64,000 nt of DNA from Ichthyophis bannanicus. Taxonomy: Eukaryota > Chordata > Amphibia > Gymnophiona > Ichthyophiidae. Location: assembly GCA_033557465.1 (NCBI GenBank), contig CM066035.1, forward strand, positions 910,191,309 through 910,255,308. Direction: 5' to 3'. The translations under genes were made by a program, and so were the position numbers. The notes beneath the pieces were generated by a model. That model made no database searches and had not been told where the DNA came from. It saw nothing but the letters and a program-made list of their open reading frames with translations. Positions 43,041 through 51,622 of the stretch are shown here, piece after piece (position 1 is the stretch's first letter; each line of letters opens with the position of its first letter).

Positions 43041-43230
43041 ACTCAACTGAAGAGAGGCTCTGGAGAGGACGGGAACTCAGCGCGCAGGCGCGAGGGAGGC
43101 TGCCAAAAGCTTTCTGATTGGAAGCTGGGCAGCATCCCCGTGCAGGCTCCGTCGGTACCGACGTACCCATATGTGAAGACTAATTCCTGCTGTTCCCAGA
43201 GATCACCTGTTACAGGTAAGTAACTGTGCT
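43041..43230 (+). repeat. Right inverted terminal repeat of element C
   Basis: Palindrome at 43150-43163 and the terminal GGTAAGTAACTGTGCT. Pairs with 38334-38500. Confidence 0.9.
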
Positions 43231-43235
43231 TTCTC

Positions 43236-43833
43236 TTTCTTCATTGCCCTGATCTCAGCCAGGTGCATTAGTGAGCTGCAGACCTTAGTAATGTATCCAT
43301 CATATACCATATTTCATCATGACAGTTGTCCTTCAGACACATCCCCCACTTTTTGCCAAAAGTGGTGGCACCTTTCCACATTAATCAGTCAGTAATCCTT
43401 CCGGTCTTTTTCCAAGACCTCACGCATCTCATGCAGAGGCAACTCTGCACACATTTGACTGCAAAAGGGCCCTAGCCTTCTATCTCCAAAGGATGCAGGA
43501 TATCAGAAAATCCTCTCAATTGTTTGTGTCCTTTGATTCTAACCACCTAGGTCTACTGTTAACGAAACACACGCTCTCCAGATGGATAGCAGATTGTATA
43601 TTACTACATACAATAAAGCAGGACTTACCCTTACTGGGAACAATGCTGCTCATAATGTCTGAGCCATGGCTACATTGGTGGTGAACCTACGTTCAGTAGC
43701 CATCAACTACATCTGCCAGGCTGCAACATAGTCTTCCATCCACACCTTTGCCACCCACTACTGCTTGGACAAGGACTCCCGCTGGGATGTGGCCTTTAGC
43801 CAGGCGGTCCTTCAGCATCTCTTTGGAACATAA
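43236..43833 (+). pseudogene. Element F, tyrosine recombinase C-terminal half
   Basis: Begins FLIALISARCISELQTLV (catalytic Arg; B reads FLIAVTSARRISELQ). Then HFLPKVVAPF and LFVSFDSNHLGLLLTKHTL, an AHNV-type region where the H-x-x-R Arg is lost to a stop (GCTCATAATGTCTGAGCC), and HYCLDKDSRWDVAFSQAVLQ with the catalytic Tyr. The frame changes near 43330 and 43630. It ends with a TAA at 43831-43833. Confidence 0.8.
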
Positions 43834-43973
43834 GGACAGCTCCTATTTCCCCTCCCTCCCCCCAACACACACACTATTCTTGCCAGATCTCCTTGGCAGG
43901 GAAGTCTAGGTTCAGATGATCTTGTCAGACTTTGACCCGGTCCAACTCTTCAGAGATCTGGGAGCTAGGGAGT

Positions 43974-44075
43974 CCCATATGTGAAGACTACATTCTTGCT
44001 TGTTCCTGGAGATAGTGTAGTTACTCACCTGTAACAGGTGATCTCCAGTAACAGCAGGAATTTAGTCTTCACAAC
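43974..44075 (+). repeat. Internal complementary region of element F
   Basis: CCCATATGTGAAGACTACAT through TTTAGTCTTCACAAC. The pattern is the same as in B with several substitutions, which suits an older copy. Confidence 0.85.
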
Positions 44076-44136
44076 CCACCCTCCTCCCCTTTTAGGTTTC
44101 TATTTTTTTGTTCTCCGTCTTTTCAGCCACAAATTC

Positions 44137-44301
44137 AACTGAGGAGGAGTTAGAAGAGCGGGAAGACAGTAGTGTAGGCACAGTGGAGTGCTTCCAAAAA
44201 CTTTCCTATTGGTAGCTGGGGAGCTTCCCATGTAGACTCTCTGTACCTGAAGTCACCCATATGTGAAGACTAAATTCCTGCTGTTCCAGAGATCACCTGT
44301 T
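44137..44301 (+). repeat. Right inverted terminal repeat of element F, clipped
   Basis: Homologous to the right ITRs of A-C, but the central palindrome has decayed and the terminal ACAGGTAAGTAACTGTGCT is absent. Element G starts immediately after CACCTGTT. Confidence 0.8.
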
Positions 44302-44342
44302 CCTTTTTGTCCCTCTAGTCCAGTCCCGGATCCATAGAGTTT

Positions 44343-44467
44343 AGAATCTCCTCCAGCAGCCTTGGAGACTGAATGACATCACAGCTCTTCTCTCTCTGGT
44401 ATAAATAGGCAAGGACCCCACCCCCTTCCACCAGTACTTCAGTCTCCAAGCAGCTGAGGAGATTCTG
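44343..44467 (+). promoter_or_regulatory. TATA box in the loop of a ~29-bp inverted repeat
   Basis: Arms at 44343-44372 and 44439-44467 (AGAATCTCCTC...TTGGAGACTGA and its complement with small bulges) enclose a 66-bp loop with TATAAATA at 44400-44407. It lies about 940 bp before the gag ATG of element G and is the best promoter candidate in lineage 2. Inference only. Confidence 0.6.
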
Positions 44468-45344
44468 TGCCTAGGGATAGGCCCAGCACAAATAGGCAGA
44501 GCTAGTAATTTTTTCTTTGTTTTCCTTTTCTAATTCTTGATGTTTTTTGTTTGGTTGCCTTTCTAAAATAAATAGCCACTTTTTTCTTCCCTCTGGCTCC
44601 AGTCCTGCTTCCTCCTTTCTCCCTCAATTTTCCCTCTCGTGGGGAGGGGGGGGGGGCTGCCCCTTGGTGAGAAGGAGCAGCTTTACAGAGCAGAAGGCTC
44701 CCGAACCCGCAAGCAAGGGTGAGGAGCAGGTGGAAGGCTTAGCCCCAGCCATCTCTAAGGGACAGTGAGATTGGTGGTGGGAGCACCGTCGGAGCTGAAG
44801 CCACGAGCAGGCTGAGCTCCGGCGCGTGTCTGCCTCATTGCAGCACCTCAGGTTGAAGCAGGGAACTGTAAGTAGGTCTCGCCGACTTTAACGGGGTGTT
44901 TTCTTTCTTTTTGAATTTTATTTTACTTGTTTCTTGGAGGGGAGTTGAGAGGGAAGTCCCTGCCTCAGCGGGGGATCTCATAAAGGAGTTCTTTGCCCTC
45001 CGGACACTTTTGCTGCGCGGGAATAGTCCCGGCGGCCATTTTGAAAACCGTGGTTTTTTATAGTGGCTTTTTGGAAGCGTTTTAAGCCTCGTTTGCTGTA
45101 GAACTGCTATAGGCTTATCAGGCGCTTACAGAGCGTTGGCCTGTTGGGGGGGGGGGGAGAGAAGTTCAAAGGGAAACGAGCTATGCTGTACTTTTCCCTT
45201 TTTGAAATATTGAGCAGGTGTATCTAGGCTGTTTTTTGCAGGGCTCCAACCCGGAGAGAGTCCTTCCGGGGCTGGCGGTCAGGGCCAGCGGGGGGGAGGG
45301 GGAGTTCCTGGGGTGGTTTAGAGCAGTTCTTTGAGGCGGCTGCT

Positions 45345-46820
45345 ATGCCTGCAATTCCACGCTGTCTAGTGTGCGGCAGGAGGAAAAGTTCAGTGCTGGA
45401 ATCAGGAGTCTGTGTCCCTTGCTCCCTAGAGGCGCAGCATATGGACGGAGAGCCGGGACAGCCCCTAGCAGGCCGGAAGGCTATTCATACAGGCGCTGAG
45501 GCACTGTTATCTCCGTCTCTGGATCCTGAGGAGCCAGTGCCGGGGCCGCCCTCAGGCGGCGGCTCTGCCGGGTCACAGGAACAGGGGGAGGCGACCGGGA
45601 TTCCGCCGAACTTCGTTGCCTTGATGCAGCAGGCTTTTGCATTCCCTCAGCCCGCGATGTCGGCTCTTCCTCACTGACCCCAGAGTCAGAGGCGCTCGGC
45701 CTCTCTGTTCGGTTTGGGGAACAGTGCTCCGGTGGCTAAAAGGTGTAGGGCCACTTCGGAGGGTCCCGAGCCTTACCTCGCTGATGACCTGAGCGAGGGG
45801 AGCACCAAAGAGGGAAGAGTTCTCGGAAGATGAGCTGGAAGACGGAGAGTTGCCTGACTCGGAGCAGCAGTGCTGGGTAGTCAGTCTTTCGGTGTGAAGG
45901 GCTTCCAGCCCTGGTTTCGGAGACGCTAAAGACACTAAACCTGCCTTCCAGCGAGGAAGCAGCGGAAGAGACATTAGAAGATCCACTGTTGCAGGAGGTG
46001 CGGACATCCCAGAGAGTGTTTCCCCTCCAAAGGGTATTTCGGAATATGATACAGGAAGAATGAGATTTGCCAGAGGCGGCCCTGAAGGGGGCTAGAGCGT
46101 TGGCTCGCCTTTATCCGCTCGCGAACCGCGATAGGGAGCTGTTTCGTTCTCCAAAGGTAGTTGCGGCGGTATCGGCGGTCACTCAGAAAACCACAATTCC
46201 CATAGAGGGGGACCGCAGCGCTGAAGGATGTTCAGGACAGGAGGTTAGACACTGTGTTGAAGCAGGTGTTCAATGTTTGCACGCTGTCCATGCAGACTGG
46301 CTTCGGTGGCACGTGGCTGTTTGAGGTGGTCCCAGAGGTTGCAGGAGACCATCTGGAAGGGCAGCTTGAAGATGCTACGCGACGAGTCGGGAACAGCGTA
46401 CTTGGCGGATTTTCATTCTGATCTCCTCCGCGGCTTGGCTAAGGGGATGATCTCCGTAGTAGCAGCTCGGAGGTATCTCTGGTTGAGAACCTGGTCGGCG
46501 GACAGTTCGTCTAAGGCTCGGCTTAGCAAGTTACCCTTTGGGGGTACGCTTTTATTTGGGGAGGATTTAGATAAGTTGGTCCAGGACCTCGGGGAGTCCC
46601 AGGGAGGACGTCTCCCAGAGGACAAGCCAAAGCAGGGCCGCAGTTCTGTGGGATTCAGGGAAGTCCCGAGAGACTTTCGTAGTTTTCGTTCTCCCCATTA
46701 TGGACAGTCCCAGCGGGGGAAGTTCCCGCTTAAGGGGTCAGGGGTTTCGAGGATTCAGGGGAGCAGGCCGTGGGTTCACTCCTTTCCAGTCCTCGGCCAG
46801 AAAACGGCCACAATGAGATA
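45345..46820 (+). pseudogene. Lineage-2 DIRS gag of element G
   Basis: ATG 45345 opens MPAIPRCLVCGRRKSSVLESGVCVPC, the lineage-2 cysteine motif. The first frame stops at 45677. Later pieces in other frames are the IPIEG-like block at 46200, RYLWLRTWSADSSSKARLSKLPFGG, LLFGEDLDKLVQDLGESQGGR and a basic RGR tail ending near 46820. It was a structural protein of the DIRS particle by position; several frameshifts make it inactive. Confidence 0.78.
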
Positions 46821-46948
46821 AGGCGGGCTCAGGAGAGAGTAGTTCCCAGGGGAGGTCGGTTGCGGGAGTTTTACCCTGCCTGGGTCTGAATTAAGTCAGA
46901 TTAGTAGGTCCTGGAGGTCATGCGAGAGGGGTACGTATTAGAACTCCA

Positions 46949-48300
46949 TTGACCCGTCATAGGTTCCTTTGTCCGTTCTCCCTGCTCAGCCCTGGGCACA
47001 GGCAGGCGGTCCAGGACACGCTACAGCGGCTGCTGCAGCTTGAGGCGGTGCTGCCTGTGCCCGCAGAGCAGTGTGGTTCTGGTCGCTACTCCATCTATTT
47101 CGTAGTGCTAAAGAAGGAGGGCACATTTCGCCCGATCCTGGCTCTGACAAGGGTGAACCGTTGTCTCCGGATTACCCATTTTCGGATGGAGACCTTGCGT
47201 TCCGTGCTGGCAGCGGTCCGGACCGGGGAGTTCCTGACGTCGTTAGATCTCACGGATGCTTACCTGCACATCCCGGTTCAGCAAGAGCATCAGAAGTGGC
47301 TGAGATTTGCGGTACCCATGGGACGTTTCCAATTTCAAGTGCTGCCCTTTGGGCTGGCAACGGCGCCATGGACGTTTCCCAAGGTCATGGTGGTGGTGGC
47401 GGCGGCGCTCCGCAAAGAGGGAGTACTGGTGCACCCATATTTGGACGATTGGTTGATCCGAGTGAAGTCGAGAGAGGACAGCTCGGCAGCGATGGCCCGG
47501 GTGGTCCAGATGTTCGAAGGCCTGGGCTGGGTAGTCAACTTTGCAAAGAGCAGGTTGGTACCATCGCAATCCCTGCAGTACCTTGCGGCGCGCTTTGAAA
47601 CAAAGCAGGGGAAGGTGTTCCTACCCAGGGCCCGGGCTCTAGGTCTGCGACAACTCGTCAGGCGTTTCTTTTCGAGTCCGGCTCCAACAGCATGGCAGTA
47701 CCTGCAGTTGTTGGGAACAATGGCAGCCACGATAGAAGTGGTTCCGTGGGCCCGAGGGCACGTGTGGCTGTTACAGGCGGCGCTAATCCGTCGTTGGTCG
47801 CATCAGTCGGATGTCCTATCGCAGAGGTTAGTTTGCCCTCAGAATGTGCGTCACGAGCTGCGATGGTGGTTGAGAACGGAAAATATGGAAGCCGGCATGC
47901 CAATGGACCGCCGTCCTGGGGACTGCTCACGACAGACGCGAGCCTCCTGGGTTGGGGGGGGGGGGGCTCATTGCGAAGGCAGGTTTGCCCAGGGTCTTTG
48001 GTCTCAGGAGGAGACGTCTCGGTCCATCAACAGGTTGGAGATGAGAGCGGTGTTTCTGGCGCTACCGGAGTTTCAGGACACGGTCGGGAGGCAGTCCGAG
48101 TCTTGTCAGACAATGCGACAACGGTGGCCTACATCAATTGTCAGGGGGGCACAGGAAGTGCTACACTGGAAGCCGAAGCGGGTCAGCTGTGGGTGTGGGC
48201 CGAACACAATCTCCAGGCTCTCGCGGCTCAACATGTGGCCAGCGTAGACAATCTCGAAGCTGATTTCCTCAGTCGTCGCAGATTAGACCCCGAGCAGTGG
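46949..48300 (+). pseudogene. Lineage-2 RT/RNase H of element G
   Basis: One frame is open for 432 codons. RT shows RYSIYFVVLKKEGTFRPIL, FLTSLDLTDAYLHIPV, FQFQVLPFGLATAPWTF and the intact catalytic HPYLDDWLIR. RNase H starts at about 47930 (LTTDASLLGWGG), where a run of 13 G's changes the frame. Later motifs are split between two frames: SINRLEMRAVFLAL in one, VRVLSDNATTVAYINCQGG and VDNLEADFLSRRRLDPEQW in the other. The RT is among the best preserved of lineage 2. Confidence 0.82.
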
Positions 48301-48555
48301 GTGCTACATCCGGGGGTGTTTGCTCTTCTGGTGAGGCGCTGGGGAGTTCCGGTAATGGCTCTCATGGCGAGCTTCGAGTCAGCACAGCTAGCAAGGTTTT
48401 TCAGCAGGCGCTGGGAACGGATATCAGAGGGGCTAGATGCATTAGCGAAAAGGTGGCCAGAGGGAGTTCTCCTTTATGTTTGTTCCACCTTTGGCCCTCA
48501 TGGGCAGGGTGGTGCAGCGCGTTGGGAGACATCGCGGTCGGGTGATTCTGAGTTT

Positions 48556-48790
48556 TCCGAAAGTCTAAGATCTTCGCTTTTGAATGGATTTTATCAACCC
48601 TAGTCCTAATACTGAACCACACCATCTGGTGATCACTGGATACGAGATGATCTCCCACTATAACATCAGAAACACTTTCTCCATTGGTAAGCACCAGGTC
48701 CAGTATGGCCCCTTCATGTGTGGGTTCTGTTATCAGCTACTTGAATACTTTTTCCTGTAAAGAATCTAGGGTCTCCTTGCTTCTAGATGA
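48556..48790 (-). pseudogene. LINE endonuclease fragment (CR1-like), minus strand
   Basis: Read on the minus strand: EPTHEGAILDLVLTNGE, VSDVIVGDHLVSSDHQMVWF, with the S-D-H end motif of an APE endonuclease, then RVDKIHSKAKILDFRKT. Both ends are truncated. It interrupts element G. Confidence 0.75.
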
Positions 48791-48799
48791 TACCAGGCA

Positions 48800-49285
48800 G
48801 TGTATTGGAGCTACAGGCCTTGTCCAGTAGGGAGTCCTTTCTGGTCATTTTGTCAGTGTCTGCCTCCTTGAGGATGTTGCTATCCTTTCAGCCATAAGTG
48901 CTGTCTCCTTTTCATCTTAATTGGTCTGTGATCCTGTGCTCCTCCTTTCGATTTAGACTCCTTTCTGTGTCTACTTGACGTGAGGAGGGTGTTTTTAGTA
49001 TTTGGGCACTACTAATTTCTTCTGGTGGTGAGACCGTCTCTTCATCCTCAAGCAGTCTGAGGAAAGAGCAAGCACTGCCAAGTCCTCAGTTGCCTTAGCT
49101 TAAGGAGGTCGTTGGCTCAGCCTACCTCCTGTGTGGGGAAAACGCATACGGCGGACATCAAAGCTCAGCCCATCCTTATTGTGGATAGATTCCTCCTTGG
49201 AGTCCTAGAAAACATTTGTAAGGCAGCCATATGGTGGTCCTTCCTGAGCAGTCTCATCCCACACCTTCACTTTAAAGTTAAGTGG
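48800..49285 (+). pseudogene. Recombinase remnant, probably of element G
   Basis: Contains VLELQALSSREPFLVIL, like the SARxxSELQAL region after the catalytic Arg, then SPFHLNWSV and near 49210 ENICKAAIWWSFLSS, like DICRAATWSS before the catalytic Tyr. Very decayed; assignment to G is by position. Confidence 0.55.
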
Positions 49286-49909
49286 ATACAAAATACACCA
49301 ATATACTCACAGAAACCAGTAAACACGCCAAATACCAAGTACAATCATCAAAAGGGGAGAGAAAAGATCTCAGTACCAACAGTGCTCCCTCTATGTGGCA
49401 AATTCTAAATTACCATAGAGGAAATCTCATCTCGCACATCATTGGTCTTCAAAAAAACCTCCCCTAATATATTAAATTAGCAGATTGTACATCTCAACTA
49501 AAAACATCAGAAAAGTACTTTTTAAATATTTTTTATAGAATATATATTTATTCATAAGCTTAATTATAAAATGTAAGACACATCCATATTTCCTTATTTC
49601 CAACAACTGAAAACAGTGTAAGGAACACGTCACTCTCCACTGTCACAGCCAAAAGCCGCTCACATAGTCAGCCCAACAAGTATGGCATACAGCAACGTCC
49701 TAGAACAGAACGGAGCAACAGGGTAGTTTCATAAACGATAGACAAAATATTTAGCCAGTATACTGCACTTATCTTTCTAGTGTCCATCTGCCTCAGTGTA
49801 AGTGCAGTAAACTAAGAGCTGAAAGCGCACAAAGTTAGGGTGGTTGATTTTTCTGAATTTTTGATTTTCAGTCTTGCATTTTTGTTTGGGAGGTGTCATA
49901 TTGTGTTTA
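49286..49909. other. Unassigned AT-rich sequence
   Basis: No gene, repeat unit or known element end recognised. It is probably intron of AP1S2 or an unrecognised old repeat. Confidence 0.5.
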
Positions 49910-50188
49910 ATTAACTAGGCGCTTATACTGCTTTTCTACCAGTCAAAGCAGTGTACATTCAGGTACTGTATATATATTTCTATTTTTTTTTTACATTGTC
50001 CCCAAAGGGCTCTCTGTCTTTATACCTGAGGCAATGGAGCGTTAAATGGCTTGCCCAAGGCCACAAGGAGCACCTGTGGGAATAGAAACCCTGGGCCTTC
50101 CGTCCCAAGGTTGCTGTCCTGTAGTGGGATTCGAATCCCTGGCCCTCTGGCCTGAGGTAACTTGCCCCAACCACTAGGCCACTCCTCC
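49910..50188 (-). mobile_element. tRNA-derived SINE with MIR-like core
   Basis: On the minus strand the head reads GGAGGAGTGGCCTAGTGGTT (A-box type TGGCCTAGTGG) and then GGGATTCGAATCCC (B box, 50126-50140), as in a tRNA. The body has CTTGGGCAAGCCATTTAACG and CATTGCCTCAGG, resembling the CORE/MIR domain, and a tail with GAATGTACACTGCTTTGACT. The fragment at 5270 shares body and tail. It is not a functional tRNA gene, as the head runs straight into the SINE body. Confidence 0.8.
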
Positions 50189-50631
50189 CTCATTGGTTTC
50201 TCTGGTGCACCACAGTATACACTAGTGATGTCATCACTGAATAAAAGTGGGAAAAAGCCTTTAATAGGTGAGGCCCTGTTTCTTGTGAATCAATATTAGC
50301 TCTGTTTTTTTAACAATAAGTTTTCAGCTGCAAAAGTTTTAACATGGTGTCAAAACGATTTTCTCTCCTCATCTCTTCCTTTTGCATGTTTTGGTTTGGT
50401 TTTGTTTGTAAATACTCTAAACTTATATTTTGTGCAAAACTATGTAAATGCTTTCTGTAATTGGGCATCTGCAGTTTTTCTGGCACATTTCAGTAAGCAG
50501 TCATACGGAATCTAGAGGCTCGCCATGGTATTTGCTCTTTTGAGAAGTTTTCTGTATATTCCCTTTTTTCATGCTTAATGTTACCACTACTCTCAAGTGT
50601 GCTGTGCTTGTTTACATCTGTTTTTTTCCAG

Positions 50632-50769
50632 GTGTGTGAGCTTGATATCATCTTTAATTTTGAGAAAGCATATTTCATTCTGGATGAGTTTCTCCTGGGA
50701 GGGGAAGTTCAAGAAACCTCCAAGAAGAATGTTCTGAAAGCCATTGAGCAGGCAGACCTGTTACAGGAG
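50632..50769 (+). CDS. AP1S2: AP1S2 internal coding exon (AP-1 complex subunit sigma-1B)
   Basis: 46 complete codons starting [15 protein letters not shown] and ending IEQADLLQE, preceded by a pyrimidine tract and AG acceptor (TTTTTTTCCAG) and followed by a consensus donor (GTAAGC). Vertebrate AP-1 sigma subunits share this segment. [13 protein letters not shown] favours AP1S2 over AP1S1 (which has MGGDVQDTSKK) and AP1S3 (a recalled-family comparison). The small sigma subunit belongs to the AP-1 clathrin adaptor that sorts cargo between trans-Golgi and endosomes. The exon is symmetric in phase (0-0). No other exon was recognised in the window, so the surrounding TE mass lies in flanking introns. 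The exon is undamaged, in contrast to everything around it. Confidence 0.93.
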
Positions 50770-51473
50770 GTAAGCAAACACAATCACTGTAGCCTAAGCA
50801 CCAGCATGCTGTGCTTGGGACACAAAGCTCTGTTTTGTCTTTTTAGCTTTTACAGCACAGTAGATGAAGCTGCTTTTAGTACACATGGCATGTCTTCATT
50901 TTAAAGCTTTATTTTAACACGCAGTTAGGTTTTTCCACTTAATATGGAGTAAATAGTAATTTGGGGTTTTTTTGGACATGCCTTATGGTTTACTTGTCTG
51001 TATTTTTAATGTTAAAATGTTGATGTGTAGAGATTTTGCTGTCTTGTCATTCTGTCTGTTTTATGTTCACCTCATTGAATCATCTTGATTTCTAGCCAAG
51101 TTGTTAATTGTCTTCAGTTTTGTTTTTTTCACTGTCGTATATCTGGGGTGTGTGTGCACTTTACTGTTTCATAGCTGACATCCAGATACTAGACTCTTCG
51201 TTTGAGGCTTTATTTCAGGTATAGTTAATTAACACTTCTTATTCTAAACACTGCCTAGTGTTACCACTAATGTGCGAAGATAGTTAATTGGCTAGTATTA
51301 TAGCATACTTAGCCCATAGAAATGCATAGTAGATAGAAAAAAAATCCCCAAAGGTAGCACTTTTTTAAAGGTGAAATATACAACTACTATTTTGAATTAC
51401 TCTTAAAAGACCTCAGTGTATGCATTAGAGAAGTATATTCTGTCACAAATCAACCCAAACACATTTTTATTTT
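50770..51473 (+). other. AP1S2: Intron of AP1S2 after the exon
   Basis: AT-rich sequence with no recognised element. The next AP1S2 exon was not found before the end of the window. Confidence 0.6.
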
Positions 51474-51622
51474 CTCAGTGGATAAGCAGGATAAGTGCTC
51501 ACATGGGTGACGCAACAGATGTATGTAGGCCCATACATGGCTTCATTCTCAGCTGCTCCTAGAAGCTTTTAGAAAGAAAAAGGTTCTACTGTGCATGCAC
51601 ATGCTTTCCTGCCTGCTAGTTG
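51474..51622 (+). mobile_element. Solo DIRS-like left end fragment
   Basis: TGGATAAGCAGGATAAGTGC TCACATGGGTGACGC is laid out like the left ends of B and D (caggaataagtcctcacatatgggt), followed by GTGCATGCACATGC, comparable with the GCGCATGCGC block of D. It ends where the poly-A side of a minus-strand L1 begins. Confidence 0.45.

Larger units (their letters stand above)
38334..43230 (+). mobile_element. DIRS element C, gag-only, complete ends (lineage 1)
   Basis: A 4.9-kb element with left ITR, nearly intact gag, about 2.1 kb without pol motifs, ICR and right ITR. The ends are those of B. It begins exactly where element E ends, and its right end is followed directly by the recombinase of F (TTCATTGCCCTGATC), so E and C both sit in F. 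With copy A it defines a pol-less family that retains gag. Confidence 0.88.
44302..48555 (+). mobile_element. DIRS element G (lineage 2), main part
   Basis: Left end CCTCTAGTCCAGTCCCGGAT, a GC-rich leader with a TATA box inside an inverted repeat, gag, RT/RNase H and the following pol tail (FSRRWERISEGLDAL). It is interrupted at 48556 by a minus-strand LINE fragment and probably resumes at about 48800 with recombinase remnants. The left end abuts the clipped right end of F. Confidence 0.75.

Noticed and set aside
48401..48694. Independent minus-strand gene
   Set aside because: The readable part is only the end of a LINE endonuclease; the rest is antisense to element G.
50126..50188. tRNA gene on the minus strand
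   Set aside because: A and B boxes are present but the sequence continues directly into a SINE body and the cloverleaf is poor.
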